This document shows positions 51,448 through 59,651 of a stretch of 64,000 nucleotides of DNA, in pieces. The stretch spans positions 186,001 through 250,000 of the forward strand of contig NZ_JAVRHV010000004.1 of assembly GCF_031846385.1 (NCBI RefSeq). Direction: 5' to 3'. The notes beneath the pieces are model-generated. The model was given only the letters and a program-made list of their open reading frames with translations, had not been told where the DNA came from and did not search any database. This DNA is from Urechidicola vernalis (GTDB lineage Bacteria; Bacteroidota; Bacteroidia; Flavobacteriales; Flavobacteriaceae). Numbering within the stretch: position 1 is the first letter of the stretch; every line of letters begins with the position of its first letter. The translations under genes and the position numbers were made by a program.

Positions 51448-51514
51448 AATATTGGTATTGTAAAATAATGTTTAAAAAATGCCGATTTAGCAATTTTAAT
51501 TAAAAAACTTAACT

Positions 51515-51522
51515 TAGTTTTG
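51515..51522 (+). promoter_or_regulatory. -7 element of pckA
   Basis: TAGTTTTG followed by CCTC fits TAnnTTTG and ends 31 bases before the pckA ATG. Confidence 0.45.
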
Positions 51523-51553
51523 CCTCATTAACAACGTTTAATCAAAAAAACTA

Positions 51554-53173
51554 ATGGTAACTAACGACATAATTTCGAAATCGATTTCGTTAACCGACTA
51601 TGGTATTGAAAATGCTACAATTAAGTACAATCTTTCAGCCGATGAATTACATCAAATTTGTATCGACAAAGGACTTGGTAAAGAGGCTTCTTCTGGCGCT
51701 TTAGCAGTTAATACAGGAGAGTTCACAGGGCGCTCACCTAAAGACAGATTTATTGTTAAAGATGAATTGACAAAAGACAAAGTTTGGTGGGGAGATATCA
51801 ACCTTCCTTTTGAAGAAGATACTTTTGATAAATTGTATCAAAAAATTACAAAGCACTTGTCAGGAAAAGAATTGTATGTACGTGAAGCATATGCATGTGC
51901 TGACGACAGGTACAGAATGAATTTACGTGTAATTACAGAATTGCCTTGGGTAAATTTATTTGCGTATAATATGTTTTTGCGTCCAACTTCTAAAGATTTG
52001 GAATCTTTTACTCCAGAATGGACAGTAATGCAAGCGCCTAGTTTTATGGCGGTCGCTGCCGAAGACGGAACACGTCAGCATAATTTTGCGGTATTAAGTT
52101 TTAAACGTAAAACCATTTTAATTGGTGGTACCGGTTATACAGGTGAGGTGAAAAAAGGAATTTTTTCAGCCTTGAATTTTATTTTACCAGTGGAAAAGAA
52201 CACCATGCCAATGCACTGTTCTGCTAATGTTGGTAAAAATGGAGAAACTGCAATTTTCTTTGGATTGTCAGGGACGGGAAAAACAACCTTGTCGGCAGAT
52301 CCAAATAGAAAATTAATTGGTGATGATGAACACGGTTGGACTGCGGATAACTCTGTTTTCAATTTTGAAGGTGGATGCTATGCTAAAGCCATCGATTTAA
52401 AAGAAGAGAATGAGCCTGAAATTTTTGGGGCTATTAAAAAAGGAGCCTTGTTAGAAAATATTGTTTTTAAAGAAGGTACGAATGAAGTTGATTACGCGGA
52501 TGTTTCAAAAACTCAAAATACCCGTGTTAGTTATCCAATTCACCATATAGAAAATATACGAGTGCCATCGGTAGCAGGTAACCCAAAGAATATTTTCTTT
52601 TTAACCTGTGATGCATTTGGGGTATTACCTCCAATTTCTAAGTTATTGCCAAATCAAGCGGCATATCATTTCATTTCTGGGTACACGGCGAAAGTAGCAG
52701 GTACTGAGGCAGGAATAAATGAGCCAACACCGTCGTTTTCGGCATGTTTTGGAGCACCATTTATGCCATTACATCCTGCAAAATATGCTGAGATGTTAAG
52801 TGCTAAAATGAAAGAATCTGGTGTAAATGTTTGGCTGGTTAACACTGGTTGGATTGGTGGACCTTACGGAATTGGAAAACGTATCAGTTTAAAATATACA
52901 CGTGCCATGATTAACGCAGCCTTAAATGGTGATTTAGGCGCGTATTGTTATGAAGATTACCATGTACATTCTGTATTTGGATTGGCTCAGCCAAGAACTT
53001 GTCCTGGAGTACCAGATGCTGTTTTAAGCCCTAGAGCAACTTGGAATGACGATGAGGCCTATTATAAAATGGCTTTTAAATTATCAAATGCATTTAGAGA
53101 AAACTTCAACGAATTTGAAATGGAATCGGATGAAGAAATTCGTAGAGGAGGTCCAGTTAGATTTACTAATTAA
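51554..53173 (+). CDS. pckA: Phosphoenolpyruvate carboxykinase (ATP)
   Basis: A 539-aa gluconeogenic enzyme converting oxaloacetate and ATP to PEP. Substrate and nucleotide motifs are NTGEFTGRSPKDRFIV near 54, GGTGYTGEVKKGIFSALNFI near 195, the kinase-1a P-loop FFGLSGTGKTTLSADP near 236 and GDDEHGW near 257 with metal ligands. The C-terminal adenine-binding part contains NTGWIGGPYGIGKRISL. Length and motifs match the ATP-type family. Monocistronic, with its own -7 box and terminator. Confidence 0.97.
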   Translation: MVTNDIISKSISLTDYGIENATIKYNLSADELHQICIDKGLGKEASSGALAVNTGEFTGRSPKDRFIVKDELTKDKVWWGDINLPFEEDTFDKLYQKITKHLSGKELYVREAYACADDRYRMNLRVITELPWVNLFAYNMFLRPTSKDLESFTPEWTVMQAPSFMAVAAEDGTRQHNFAVLSFKRKTILIGGTGYTGEVKKGIFSALNFILPVEKNTMPMHCSANVGKNGETAIFFGLSGTGKTTLSADPNRKLIGDDEHGWTADNSVFNFEGGCYAKAIDLKEENEPEIFGAIKKGALLENIVFKEGTNEVDYADVSKTQNTRVSYPIHHIENIRVPSVAGNPKNIFFLTCDAFGVLPPISKLLPNQAAYHFISGYTAKVAGTEAGINEPTPSFSACFGAPFMPLHPAKYAEMLSAKMKESGVNVWLVNTGWIGGPYGIGKRISLKYTRAMINAALNGDLGAYCYEDYHVHSVFGLAQPRTCPGVPDAVLSPRATWNDDEAYYKMAFKLSNAFRENFNEFEMESDEEIRRGGPVRFTN

Positions 53174-53198
53174 TAAGGATTAACTAATAAATATTTAA

Positions 53199-53229
53199 AA
53201 CCACCAATTGAGAGATTGGTGGTTTTTTT
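53199..53229. terminator. Terminator between pckA and the DUF6146 gene
   Basis: AACCACCAAT and ATTGGTGGTT form a perfect 10-bp stem with a TGAGAG loop and a following T-run. It sits at convergent 3' ends and overlaps the DUF6146 stop codon. Confidence 0.9.
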
Positions 53230-53638
53230 ATCGCGTAGATCTAAATCGAATCCCGTATTTATACTCACAAAATTTGAAATAATTATAGAGTTTGTAGTTT
53301 ACATCTAGTCCATAATCAATACTCTGTTGGTAGTCAATTCTGGTTTCATAGAAACCCCCATATCTAGTAGGGTTATCATGTCTTATATTCCATTCTGTAA
53401 CATAAAAAATATTCTTAATTTCATAATATTCTTGAGAATAAAAATTAGCAGGTCTAGCAATTGAGTTTAGATAGGTATTAAAACCAAGATCTAAAATAAT
53501 AATCTCATATTCTAAACTGTCGTTTGATATTACCACGGCTTCTTCCTCAGATAATTGTCTTTTTGAAGTTGTATTTTTAGAATTTCCGCAACTATAAGCA
53601 ATAACAGATATAAGTAATATGTAAAATAATTGTTTCAT
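53228..53638 (-). CDS. DUF6146-type lipoprotein
   Basis: A 136-aa lipoprotein with SPII signal (SVIAYSCGNSKN, Cys near 17). The domain includes YEIIILDLGFNTYLNSIARPANFYSQEYYEIKN and NPTRYGGFYETRIDYQQSIDYGLDVNYKLYNYF, a conserved aromatic-rich block I associate with DUF6146 of flavobacteria. No function is known. Convergent with pckA. Confidence 0.7.
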   Translation of the reverse strand: MKQLFYILLISVIAYSCGNSKNTTSKRQLSEEEAVVISNDSLEYEIIILDLGFNTYLNSIARPANFYSQEYYEIKNIFYVTEWNIRHDNPTRYGGFYETRIDYQQSIDYGLDVNYKLYNYFKFCEYKYGIRFRSTR

Positions 53639-53687
53639 TTACTTCAAATTTAGAAATAAGCCTTTTATAAAGTGTCGTAGTTTCTGT

Positions 53688-53695
53688 TAAATTTG
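53688..53695 (+). promoter_or_regulatory. -7 element of tag
   Basis: TAAATTTG fits TAnnTTTG and ends 16 bases before the tag ATG. Confidence 0.45.
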
Positions 53696-53711
53696 TACAA
53701 AACAAAATTTT

Positions 53712-54275
53712 ATGGAAAGAATAAGGTGTAAGTGGGCAGGAACAGATCCGTTGTATGTAGCCTATCATGATACAGAATGGGGAGTGCCGATATATGACGA
53801 CGCTAGTTTGTTCGAATTTTTAATTCTTGAAACGATGCAGGCTGGTTTAAGTTGGATTACTGTGCTTAAAAAACGTGAAAACTTTAGAAAAGCCTTTGAT
53901 AATTTTGATTATAGAAAAATCGCAAAATATGATAACAAAAAGTATGAGTCATTGCTACTTGATGCAGGTATAATCAGAAACAAATTAAAGCTTAAAGCGA
54001 CCATTTCCAATGCAATAGCTTTTATGAATGTACAAAAAGAATTTGGGTCCTTTTCTACATATATTTGGGGGTTTGTAGATGGAAAGCCAATCAAGAATAA
54101 GTGGGATTCAAATAATCAAGTTCCGGCAAATACGGAACTTTCAGATAAAATATCAAAAGATTTAAAAAAGCGAGGTTTTAAATTTGTTGGAACTACTGTA
54201 ATATACGCTCATATGCAGGCTACAGGTATGGTGAATGACCATACTACAGAATGTTTTCGATATAATGAGGTTTAA
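53712..54275 (+). CDS. tag: DNA-3-methyladenine glycosylase I
   Basis: A 187-aa base-excision repair glycosylase removing 3-methyladenine. It begins RCKWAGTDPLYVAYHDTEWGVP, includes LFEFLILETMQAGLSWITVLKKRENFRKAF and ends near HTTECFRYNE. Cys6, His19 and the C-terminal His/Cys (VNDHTTECF) form the structural zinc site known for Tag. Full length. Followed by a partial copy of the dispersed repeat. Confidence 0.94.
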   Translation: MERIRCKWAGTDPLYVAYHDTEWGVPIYDDASLFEFLILETMQAGLSWITVLKKRENFRKAFDNFDYRKIAKYDNKKYESLLLDAGIIRNKLKLKATISNAIAFMNVQKEFGSFSTYIWGFVDGKPIKNKWDSNNQVPANTELSDKISKDLKKRGFKFVGTTVIYAHMQATGMVNDHTTECFRYNEV

Positions 54276-54282
54276 AATCTAT

Positions 54283-54320
54283 TTGTCATTCTGAGCATAA
54301 CTTAATGTAGCAAAGAATCT
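54283..54320. repeat. Dispersed repeat, CTGAGC family (copy C, one arm)
   Basis: TTGTCATTCTGAGC (54283-54296) followed by AAAGAATCT (54312-54320) is the reverse complement of copy B's right arm, with a changed middle. Only one arm is clear. It again lies between convergent genes (tag and the small membrane gene at 54351). Confidence 0.6.
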
Positions 54321-54350
54321 CAAATCTTAAACCGAACTTTTAACTTCCTT

Positions 54351-54536
54351 TTAATGCATCGAAAAGGTAATAAGAGTAAATACAGCAATAACAGCAAAAA
54401 TTGCAATTAGGACCAGATAACTGTTTTTATAATATTTTTTATGCAGTTTTAAATCTTTTCTATAAGTCCATATCATAACTGCTGTAAAAGCGATTACAAA
54501 AAAAATGGCGAAGATTTTCTGGCCAGGAGTAAACAT
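54351..54536 (-). CDS. Small two-helix membrane protein
   Basis: A 61-aa protein: MFTPGQKIFAIFFVIAFTAVMIWTY is the first hydrophobic helix, then a basic, Tyr-rich linker (RKDLKLHKKYYKNS) and a second helix VLIAIFAVIAVFTLITF. This amphitopic layout looks real, with a normal start, but no family name can be given. Convergent with tag and divergent from the MazG-like gene. Confidence 0.6.
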   Translation of the reverse strand: MFTPGQKIFAIFFVIAFTAVMIWTYRKDLKLHKKYYKNSYLVLIAIFAVIAVFTLITFSMH

Positions 54537-54582
54537 ATTCTGTTATATTTATAAACACAAAATTACATAAAATTTAAAGAGG

Positions 54583-54969
54583 ATGAAGCAAAAAATAGGA
54601 GCTGTTCAACAATTTCATGAAGCGTTTAAGTTGGGAATTAAACAAGAGCCAACAGCCAATTTAGGAGAGGCGAAAAACAAGTTAAGATTTAATTTGATGG
54701 CGGAGGAGAATGAAGAGTATTTTGAAGCTGCTCAAAATAATGACTTGGTTGAAGTGGCAGATGCATTAGGTGATATGTTGTATATACTATGTGGAACTAT
54801 ATTAGAGCACGGAATGCAGTATAAAATAGAAGAAGTATTTAATGAAATTCAACGTAGTAATATGAGTAAATTAGGCGCAGATGGCAAACCAATTTATAGA
54901 GAAGATGGAAAGGTGTTAAAAGGACCATCTTATTTTAAACCGAACATTAAAGAGATATTGGATAAATAA
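54583..54969 (+). CDS. MazG-like nucleotide pyrophosphohydrolase
   Basis: A 128-aa all-helical protein with MazG/phosphoribosyl-ATP pyrophosphatase motifs: AEENEEYFEAA near 45-55 (ExxE) and VEVADALGDMLYILCG near 61-76 (ExxD, metal binding). It likely hydrolyses a non-canonical or house-cleaning NTP; substrate unknown. It is 6 bases before the thioredoxin-fold gene, so they may share a transcript. Confidence 0.82.
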   Translation: MKQKIGAVQQFHEAFKLGIKQEPTANLGEAKNKLRFNLMAEENEEYFEAAQNNDLVEVADALGDMLYILCGTILEHGMQYKIEEVFNEIQRSNMSKLGADGKPIYREDGKVLKGPSYFKPNIKEILDK

Positions 54970-54975
54970 AATTTT

Positions 54976-55686
54976 ATGAGAAAGACAATTGCTATGGTTT
55001 TGTTTTCTTGTGCTATAAATACTATCGCTCAAGATTTAACGGTAATGAAGAAAAGTTGGGAATACAAGGTTGTTGAAAAATCTGATAATTCAAAGGTGTA
55101 TGATAGAAATACTGGAGAGCATATTAAAGAGTCAGAGGTCAAAAAAATTTTTAAAAAGTATAAGAAAATATATTTAGAAAAGATAATAGATGAGAATGGT
55201 GATGTCGAGAAAAAGTTAATAGATAGTTCTGATCCAACTAAAATATATAAATGGGATATTTCCAAAAGATCCGAAAGTGGTGAGAAGTTCCCAAATTTGA
55301 ATTTTCAATCTATAAATGGTGAAAATTTTAGGTTAAAGGATTTAAAGGGCAATTTAATTATTCTTAGGTTTGAGTTATTCTCGGATAATTTTAGATTTAA
55401 GAAATATGAAATCGAAGAATTAGATGCAAGGATTAATTCTTTAAATGAAAATTCAAATAAAGTCAAATCTTTTATATTTTTTATTACACCACCTGATGAA
55501 ATTAGAAAGGGTTTTGATTTGGAAGGTTCGAACTTTGTTCCTGTTGCCAATAGTGGAAATATAAACTTACGATATATTATAAAGGAATTTCCGACGAATA
55601 TAGTTGTTGACAGAGAAGGAAACTTAATTGGGTATTATTCAGATATTTATGAATTTAATATTGAAGAGTTATTAAGTGATAATTAA
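54976..55686 (+). CDS. Thioredoxin-fold (TlpA-like) exported protein without CxxC
   Basis: A 236-aa exported protein with signal peptide (residues 1-18, ending INTIAQ). An N-terminal region (about 20-95) precedes a thioredoxin/AhpC-TSA fold: GEKFPNLNFQSINGENFRLKDLKGNLIILRFELF near 97-130 and the cis-Pro strand EFPTNIVVDREGNLIGYYSD near 205-224. At the site of the usual WCxPC the sequence reads FSDNF, so the redox Cys pair is missing and a binding role is more likely than disulphide exchange. Confidence 0.72.
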   Translation: MRKTIAMVLFSCAINTIAQDLTVMKKSWEYKVVEKSDNSKVYDRNTGEHIKESEVKKIFKKYKKIYLEKIIDENGDVEKKLIDSSDPTKIYKWDISKRSESGEKFPNLNFQSINGENFRLKDLKGNLIILRFELFSDNFRFKKYEIEELDARINSLNENSNKVKSFIFFITPPDEIRKGFDLEGSNFVPVANSGNINLRYIIKEFPTNIVVDREGNLIGYYSDIYEFNIEELLSDN

Positions 55687-55698
55687 AAAAATAAAACT

Positions 55699-56460
55699 AT
55701 GAAAACAATGAAGTTAATTAAAGCACATTTACTTGTAGTCGCAGTCGTGCTATTTGGGGTGCAAAAAGGGTATAGTCAATCGGAAACAATTAAAGTACAA
55801 TCCTTTAATAAGGTAATTATAAGTCCGCACGTTCAGGTTAGATTTGAAAAGGGAATTGAAGAATCGGTAACTATTTTATCAAATTCAGAAGGAAAGGACA
55901 AATTGAATATAGAAGTAAATGGAAAGGTCCTGAGGATATTTCTTGATGATGCTAAAATGACTACAAAATCTGAAAAAGTAGATTATGAAGGATGGAAGCA
56001 GAAAGTGCCAATATACGATGGTACAGTAGTTACAGCAGTTGTAACTTTTAAGGATATTGAAGAATTGTCTTTAAGAGGAGAGGAAGACTATGATGTTATT
56101 GGTTTGTTAAAACAAGACAAGTTTGTGCTGTCTATTTACGGTGATTCTGAGGTTGAATTTGAGGAGGTCGATTTTATGAGGTTGAAAACAACAATTTATG
56201 GCGAAAGTGAATTGAAATTAAAAAAAGGTACTATTGAAGATCAAAAATATACGGTATATGGAGAAGGAGAGGTAAATGCTAAGAATATTTCTAATAAGAC
56301 CACAAAAGTTATTGCTTATGGAGAAGGTGAATTTAAACTAAATGTAACGGAGCGCCTAAAAGTAACGGCCTATGGAGAAGCTGAGATAGAATACTCTGGA
56401 AATCCAACGCTAAAAAAGGGGATCGTTATAGGTGAAGCGACAATTGAGTCTAGAGATTAG
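55699..56460 (+). CDS. Head-GIN/DUF2807-type exported protein
   Basis: A 253-aa exported protein (signal peptide about residues 1-27, ending GYSQ). The DUF2807 start is ETIKVQSFNKVIISPHVQVRFEKG. The second half is a run of beta repeats with a recurring YGE(G/S/A)E signature at spacings of about 17-20 residues (TIYGESELKL, TVYGEGEVNA, IAYGEGEFKL, TAYGEAEIEY), consistent with a short beta-solenoid. Possible adhesin or scaffold; unproven. 12 bases after the thioredoxin-fold gene. Confidence 0.8.
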   Translation: MKTMKLIKAHLLVVAVVLFGVQKGYSQSETIKVQSFNKVIISPHVQVRFEKGIEESVTILSNSEGKDKLNIEVNGKVLRIFLDDAKMTTKSEKVDYEGWKQKVPIYDGTVVTAVVTFKDIEELSLRGEEDYDVIGLLKQDKFVLSIYGDSEVEFEEVDFMRLKTTIYGESELKLKKGTIEDQKYTVYGEGEVNAKNISNKTTKVIAYGEGEFKLNVTERLKVTAYGEAEIEYSGNPTLKKGIVIGEATIESRD

Positions 56461-56533
56461 ATTAAACCCGTTATGAAATAAAATAATCAATTATAATAGT
56501 GTTTTACGAAGGTGAAACTGTAATTAATTTACA

Positions 56534-57397
56534 ATGAATAAAACACGAACTCATATTGTACTTGAACTATCATCTCCTATGCGTCTTCAAGAATATGGAG
56601 TTGGTATTTTTGACGAAATTGGGACAAAATCTGCATTGAAGAAAATATTAAAAAAACAATACATTAAGGTAAATGATATTGTTGCAACTTCTGCTACTTT
56701 TATTCAAGAAGGAGATCGGATATCTTTGGAAATTTCAAATGAAGTAAAATTCAAAAGAAAACTAATTTTTCCACTTAAAGTATTGTTCGAAGATGATTAT
56801 TTGGCTGTAATTCATAAGCCAGCCGGAATTTTAGTTAGTGGTAATTCATTTAAAACAATTACCAATGCGCTTGTTCAAAATTTAGAAGAAAGTAAATTGT
56901 CTGATGAAATTACGCCACAACCTGTTCATCGATTAGATTACGCCACAACGGGTCTTCTGTTGATCGGTAAAACAAGTAGTAGTATTCGTAGATTAAATAA
57001 GTTATTTGAAAATAAGGAAGTAGCTAAAACCTATTACGCAGTTACAATTGGTGAGATGGACACTAAAGGAATCATTAATTCAGAAATTGATGGTAAAAAA
57101 GCTTGTTCAAATTTTATTCTTCAAAAAACAGTTCCATCTAAAAGGTTTGGAAAATTAAATTTAGTAAAGTTAGAACCTAAGACAGGGAGAAGGCATCAAC
57201 TCAGAAAACATTTATCAGGTATTGGTACTCCTATTTTAGGTGATAAGGACTATGGAATTAAAGATTTAATTCTAAATGGAAAAGGAATGTATTTACACGC
57301 TTTCTCATTAAAGTTTATGCATCCTTTTACAAAGGAAGCGATGCATGTCGTCGATGATTTTCCATATCGATTTAAAAAAATATTTAATCACTTATAG
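56534..57397 (+). CDS. RluA-family RNA pseudouridine synthase
   Basis: A 287-aa synthase. An S4-like N-terminal part (about 20-75, KKQYIKVNDIVATSATFIQEGDRI) precedes the catalytic domain: VIHKPAGILVSGN near 90, QPVHRLDYATTGLLLIGKT near 131-149 with the catalytic Asp in HRLD, and GRRHQLRKHLSGIGTPILGDKDYG near 222-245. It modifies rRNA or tRNA; the exact target is not readable. A bidirectional terminator separates it from ilvE. Confidence 0.9.
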   Translation: MNKTRTHIVLELSSPMRLQEYGVGIFDEIGTKSALKKILKKQYIKVNDIVATSATFIQEGDRISLEISNEVKFKRKLIFPLKVLFEDDYLAVIHKPAGILVSGNSFKTITNALVQNLEESKLSDEITPQPVHRLDYATTGLLLIGKTSSSIRRLNKLFENKEVAKTYYAVTIGEMDTKGIINSEIDGKKACSNFILQKTVPSKRFGKLNLVKLEPKTGRRHQLRKHLSGIGTPILGDKDYGIKDLILNGKGMYLHAFSLKFMHPFTKEAMHVVDDFPYRFKKIFNHL

Positions 57398-57416
57398 TAC
57401 TAAGAATAAATTCAAT

Positions 57417-57445
57417 AAAAAATCCTGCCTATGGCAGGATTTTTT
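57417..57445. terminator. Bidirectional terminator between RluA-type gene and ilvE
   Basis: AAAAAATCCTGCC and GGCAGGATTTTTT form a perfect 13-bp stem with a TAT loop, flanked by A and T runs on both strands, between convergent genes. Confidence 0.93.
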
Positions 57446-57464
57446 AATTGTATGTTAAATGAAT

Positions 57465-58535
57465 TTACTTCACTTCAAACCTCCATCCATAAGGATCTTC
57501 TGATTTATTCGTTTGGATGTCTGTAATTGTCTTTTTTAATTGCGCCGCATAAGGGTTTTCCAATTCCGGTAAATCAAAATCTTCATTTTTATAACCAAAT
57601 CCTGCAATTGGAGAAATTACTGCTGCAGTTCCTGCACCGAACATTTCTTTTAAATCGCCACTTTTCGCCGCTGCAACAACTTCCGCTACCGTAACTTTGC
57701 GTTCTTTCACTTCAATACCTGCATCTTTAGCAATTTGGATAATACTCTTACGGGTAATTCCGTCTAAAATTCTGTCACTTGTTGGGCTTGTTAGCAAAGT
57801 GTCACCAATTCTTACAAAGATGTTCATGGCTCCAGCTTCTTCAATATACTCATGTGTATTGTCATCTGTCCATATAACTTGGTTGTAGCCTCTGTCTATA
57901 GCAAGTTGAGTTGGGTAAAATTGAGCAGCATAATTACCACCCGCTTTTGCATATCCGACACCGCCGTTTGCCGCACGCGCATATTTTTCTTCGATGAGTA
58001 CTTTTACTTTTCCTGAGAAGTAAGCACCTGAAGGTGCTGTACAAATAACAAATTTATATTCATCAGCCGGTGATGCGTGGAATCCATTTCCTGATGCAAA
58101 CATAAAAGGCCTGATATATAAGGAACTACCTTCATTAGTTGGAATCCAATCGCCATCAACGTCTAATAGCTTTGTCAATCCATCCATAAAAATAGCTTCA
58201 GGGATTTCAGGAATAACCATTCGCTCTGCGGATTTGTTTAATCTAATCCAGTTGTCTTTTGGTCTAAAAAGTAGTGTTGACCCCTTTTCATCTTTATAGG
58301 CTTTCATTCCTTCAAAAATAGATTGACCATAGTGAAAAATCTTTGCTGCAGGATCTAGTTGAATTGGTGCATAAGGTTCTATGGTAGGTGCTTGCCATTC
58401 ACCATTTTTAAAATTACATACCAACATGTGGTCAGAAAAAATACTGCCAAATGCCAAGTTGCTAAAATCTACTTGATCTATTTTCGATTTTTCAACTTTG
58501 TTCACTACAATGTTTTGTGTCGCTGTACTCATCAT
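57465..58535 (-). CDS. ilvE: Branched-chain amino acid aminotransferase
   Basis: A 356-aa fold-IV PLP transaminase for Val, Leu and Ile. Visible are FGSIFSDHMLVCNF, PAAKIFHYGQSIFEGMKAYK near 57-76, RPFMFASGNGFHASPADEYKF near 143, VGYAKAGGNYAAQ near 193 with the PLP Lys, and EEAGAMNIFVRIGDTLLTSPTSDRILDGITR. The start is ambiguous between two adjacent ATGs (58535 and 58532). The 212-base gap beyond (58536-58747) shows only a -7 box for the next gene. No leader-peptide attenuator was seen here. Confidence 0.95.
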   Translation of the reverse strand: MMSTATQNIVVNKVEKSKIDQVDFSNLAFGSIFSDHMLVCNFKNGEWQAPTIEPYAPIQLDPAAKIFHYGQSIFEGMKAYKDEKGSTLLFRPKDNWIRLNKSAERMVIPEIPEAIFMDGLTKLLDVDGDWIPTNEGSSLYIRPFMFASGNGFHASPADEYKFVICTAPSGAYFSGKVKVLIEEKYARAANGGVGYAKAGGNYAAQFYPTQLAIDRGYNQVIWTDDNTHEYIEEAGAMNIFVRIGDTLLTSPTSDRILDGITRKSIIQIAKDAGIEVKERKVTVAEVVAAAKSGDLKEMFGAGTAAVISPIAGFGYKNEDFDLPELENPYAAQLKKTITDIQTNKSEDPYGWRFEVK

Positions 58536-58716
58536 TCAATTTTTAAATTTTCACAAACCAATTCTGTCAAAATTCTATTTTTTTGACCTTAAATATGGGT
58601 TTGTATTGTCTTAAAACCCAATATGGCTTAGTGCTTGTTTAACAGTGTAAAGGTATAAAAATAGCGCTAGCAATAATTATTCTTGAATTATTTTTTAATT
58701 GACTATATCGAATGCT

Positions 58717-58724
58717 TAAATTTG
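58717..58724 (+). promoter_or_regulatory. -7 element of the DUF4920 lipoprotein gene
   Basis: TAAATTTG fits TAnnTTTG and ends 23 bases before the ATG at 58748. Confidence 0.4.
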
Positions 58725-58747
58725 TAACAATCTTTAAAAATAAATTG

Positions 58748-59218
58748 ATGAAAAGAATAGGTATTCTTATTGTAATTGCAATTTTATTAGTGAATTGTAA
58801 AAAGGAAGAGGTAAAAGTGAATTATGCATCTTTTGGAGCAAAAATTTCAACTGAAAATGCCCTCTCAAAAGAAGAAATGATGAAGCAATTTTCTTCGTTA
58901 AAATCAGGCGATACAATTGATGTTAAATTTGCTTCTAAGGTGAATAAGGTCTGTAAGGCAAAAGGATGTTGGATGAAAATTGATTTAGGTGATGCTGAAT
59001 CTACCGTAAAGTTTAAGGATTATGGGTTTTTTGTGCCAATGAATTCTGAAGAACGCAAAGTTATTGTTAATGGTAAGGCTTATGTTGCCGAAGTATCTGT
59101 TGCAGAATTAAAACATTTAGCACAAGATGCTGGGAAGAGTGAAGAAGAGATTGCTGAAATAACTGAGCCAAAACGTACATATTCATTTATGGCTGATGGC
59201 GTGTTAATGGAAGAATAA
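58748..59218 (+). CDS. DUF4920 lipoprotein
   Basis: A 156-aa lipoprotein with SPII signal (LLVNCKKEE, Cys near 17). The domain NYASFGAKISTENALSKEEMMKQFSSLKSGDTIDVKF, CKAKGCWMKIDLGDAE and DYGFFVPM fits DUF4920 of flavobacteria. The conserved CKxxGCW could bind a metal or haem, but this is a guess. An in-frame Met at 58712 lies upstream of the likely transcription start, so 58748 is used. The cytochrome-like lipoprotein follows after 4 bases. Confidence 0.82.
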   Translation: MKRIGILIVIAILLVNCKKEEVKVNYASFGAKISTENALSKEEMMKQFSSLKSGDTIDVKFASKVNKVCKAKGCWMKIDLGDAESTVKFKDYGFFVPMNSEERKVIVNGKAYVAEVSVAELKHLAQDAGKSEEEIAEITEPKRTYSFMADGVLMEE

Positions 59219-59222
59219 TAAG

Positions 59223-59651
59223 ATGCGGTTAAAACACTTTTTAATACTTATTGGAGCAATACTTATAATTTTTTCTTGTGCCAAAGAGAAAAAAAATCAA
59301 GAAAAGGAACCTCTTATGATGCGTGAGGCATCTGAATTGGCCATAATGATGGAGCAGATGTATGCGTTTAATGATTCTGTGAAGCGACAAATATTGAGAG
59401 GTGAAGAAATTTCAAAGTTGCCTTTTGAATTGCAAGAGATGCATACCTTAGAAATGACGGATCGGTTTAGTAGAGATGATAATTTTAACAAGTTTTCAGT
59501 CGTTTTTGAAAAGTATCAAAAGCAATTATATACAACTACATCTGATTCTTTAAGAACTGTTTATAACAATGTAATTCAGACATGTATTGCTTGTCATCAA
59601 ACTTCATGTACAGGCCCGATTCCAAGAATCAAAAAATTATTGATTGACTAA
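59223..59651 (+). CDS. Cytochrome c-like monohaem lipoprotein
   Basis: A 142-aa lipoprotein (SPII, LIIFSCAKEK, Cys near 20) with a helical middle and a single haem-attachment motif CIACH at residues 121-125, followed by QTSCTGPIPRI. It looks like a small cytochrome c' / c-type module of the kind paired with other envelope lipoproteins. Probably co-transcribed with the DUF4920 gene; an electron-transfer or sensing role is inferred. Its 3' end overlaps mnmD by 8 bases. Confidence 0.72.
   Translation: MRLKHFLILIGAILIIFSCAKEKKNQEKEPLMMREASELAIMMEQMYAFNDSVKRQILRGEEISKLPFELQEMHTLEMTDRFSRDDNFNKFSVVFEKYQKQLYTTTSDSLRTVYNNVIQTCIACHQTSCTGPIPRIKKLLID

Noticed and set aside
58536..58747. A branched-chain leader peptide upstream of ilvE
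   Set aside because: No small ORF rich in Leu/Val/Ile and no terminator hairpin was found in the gap on the minus strand.
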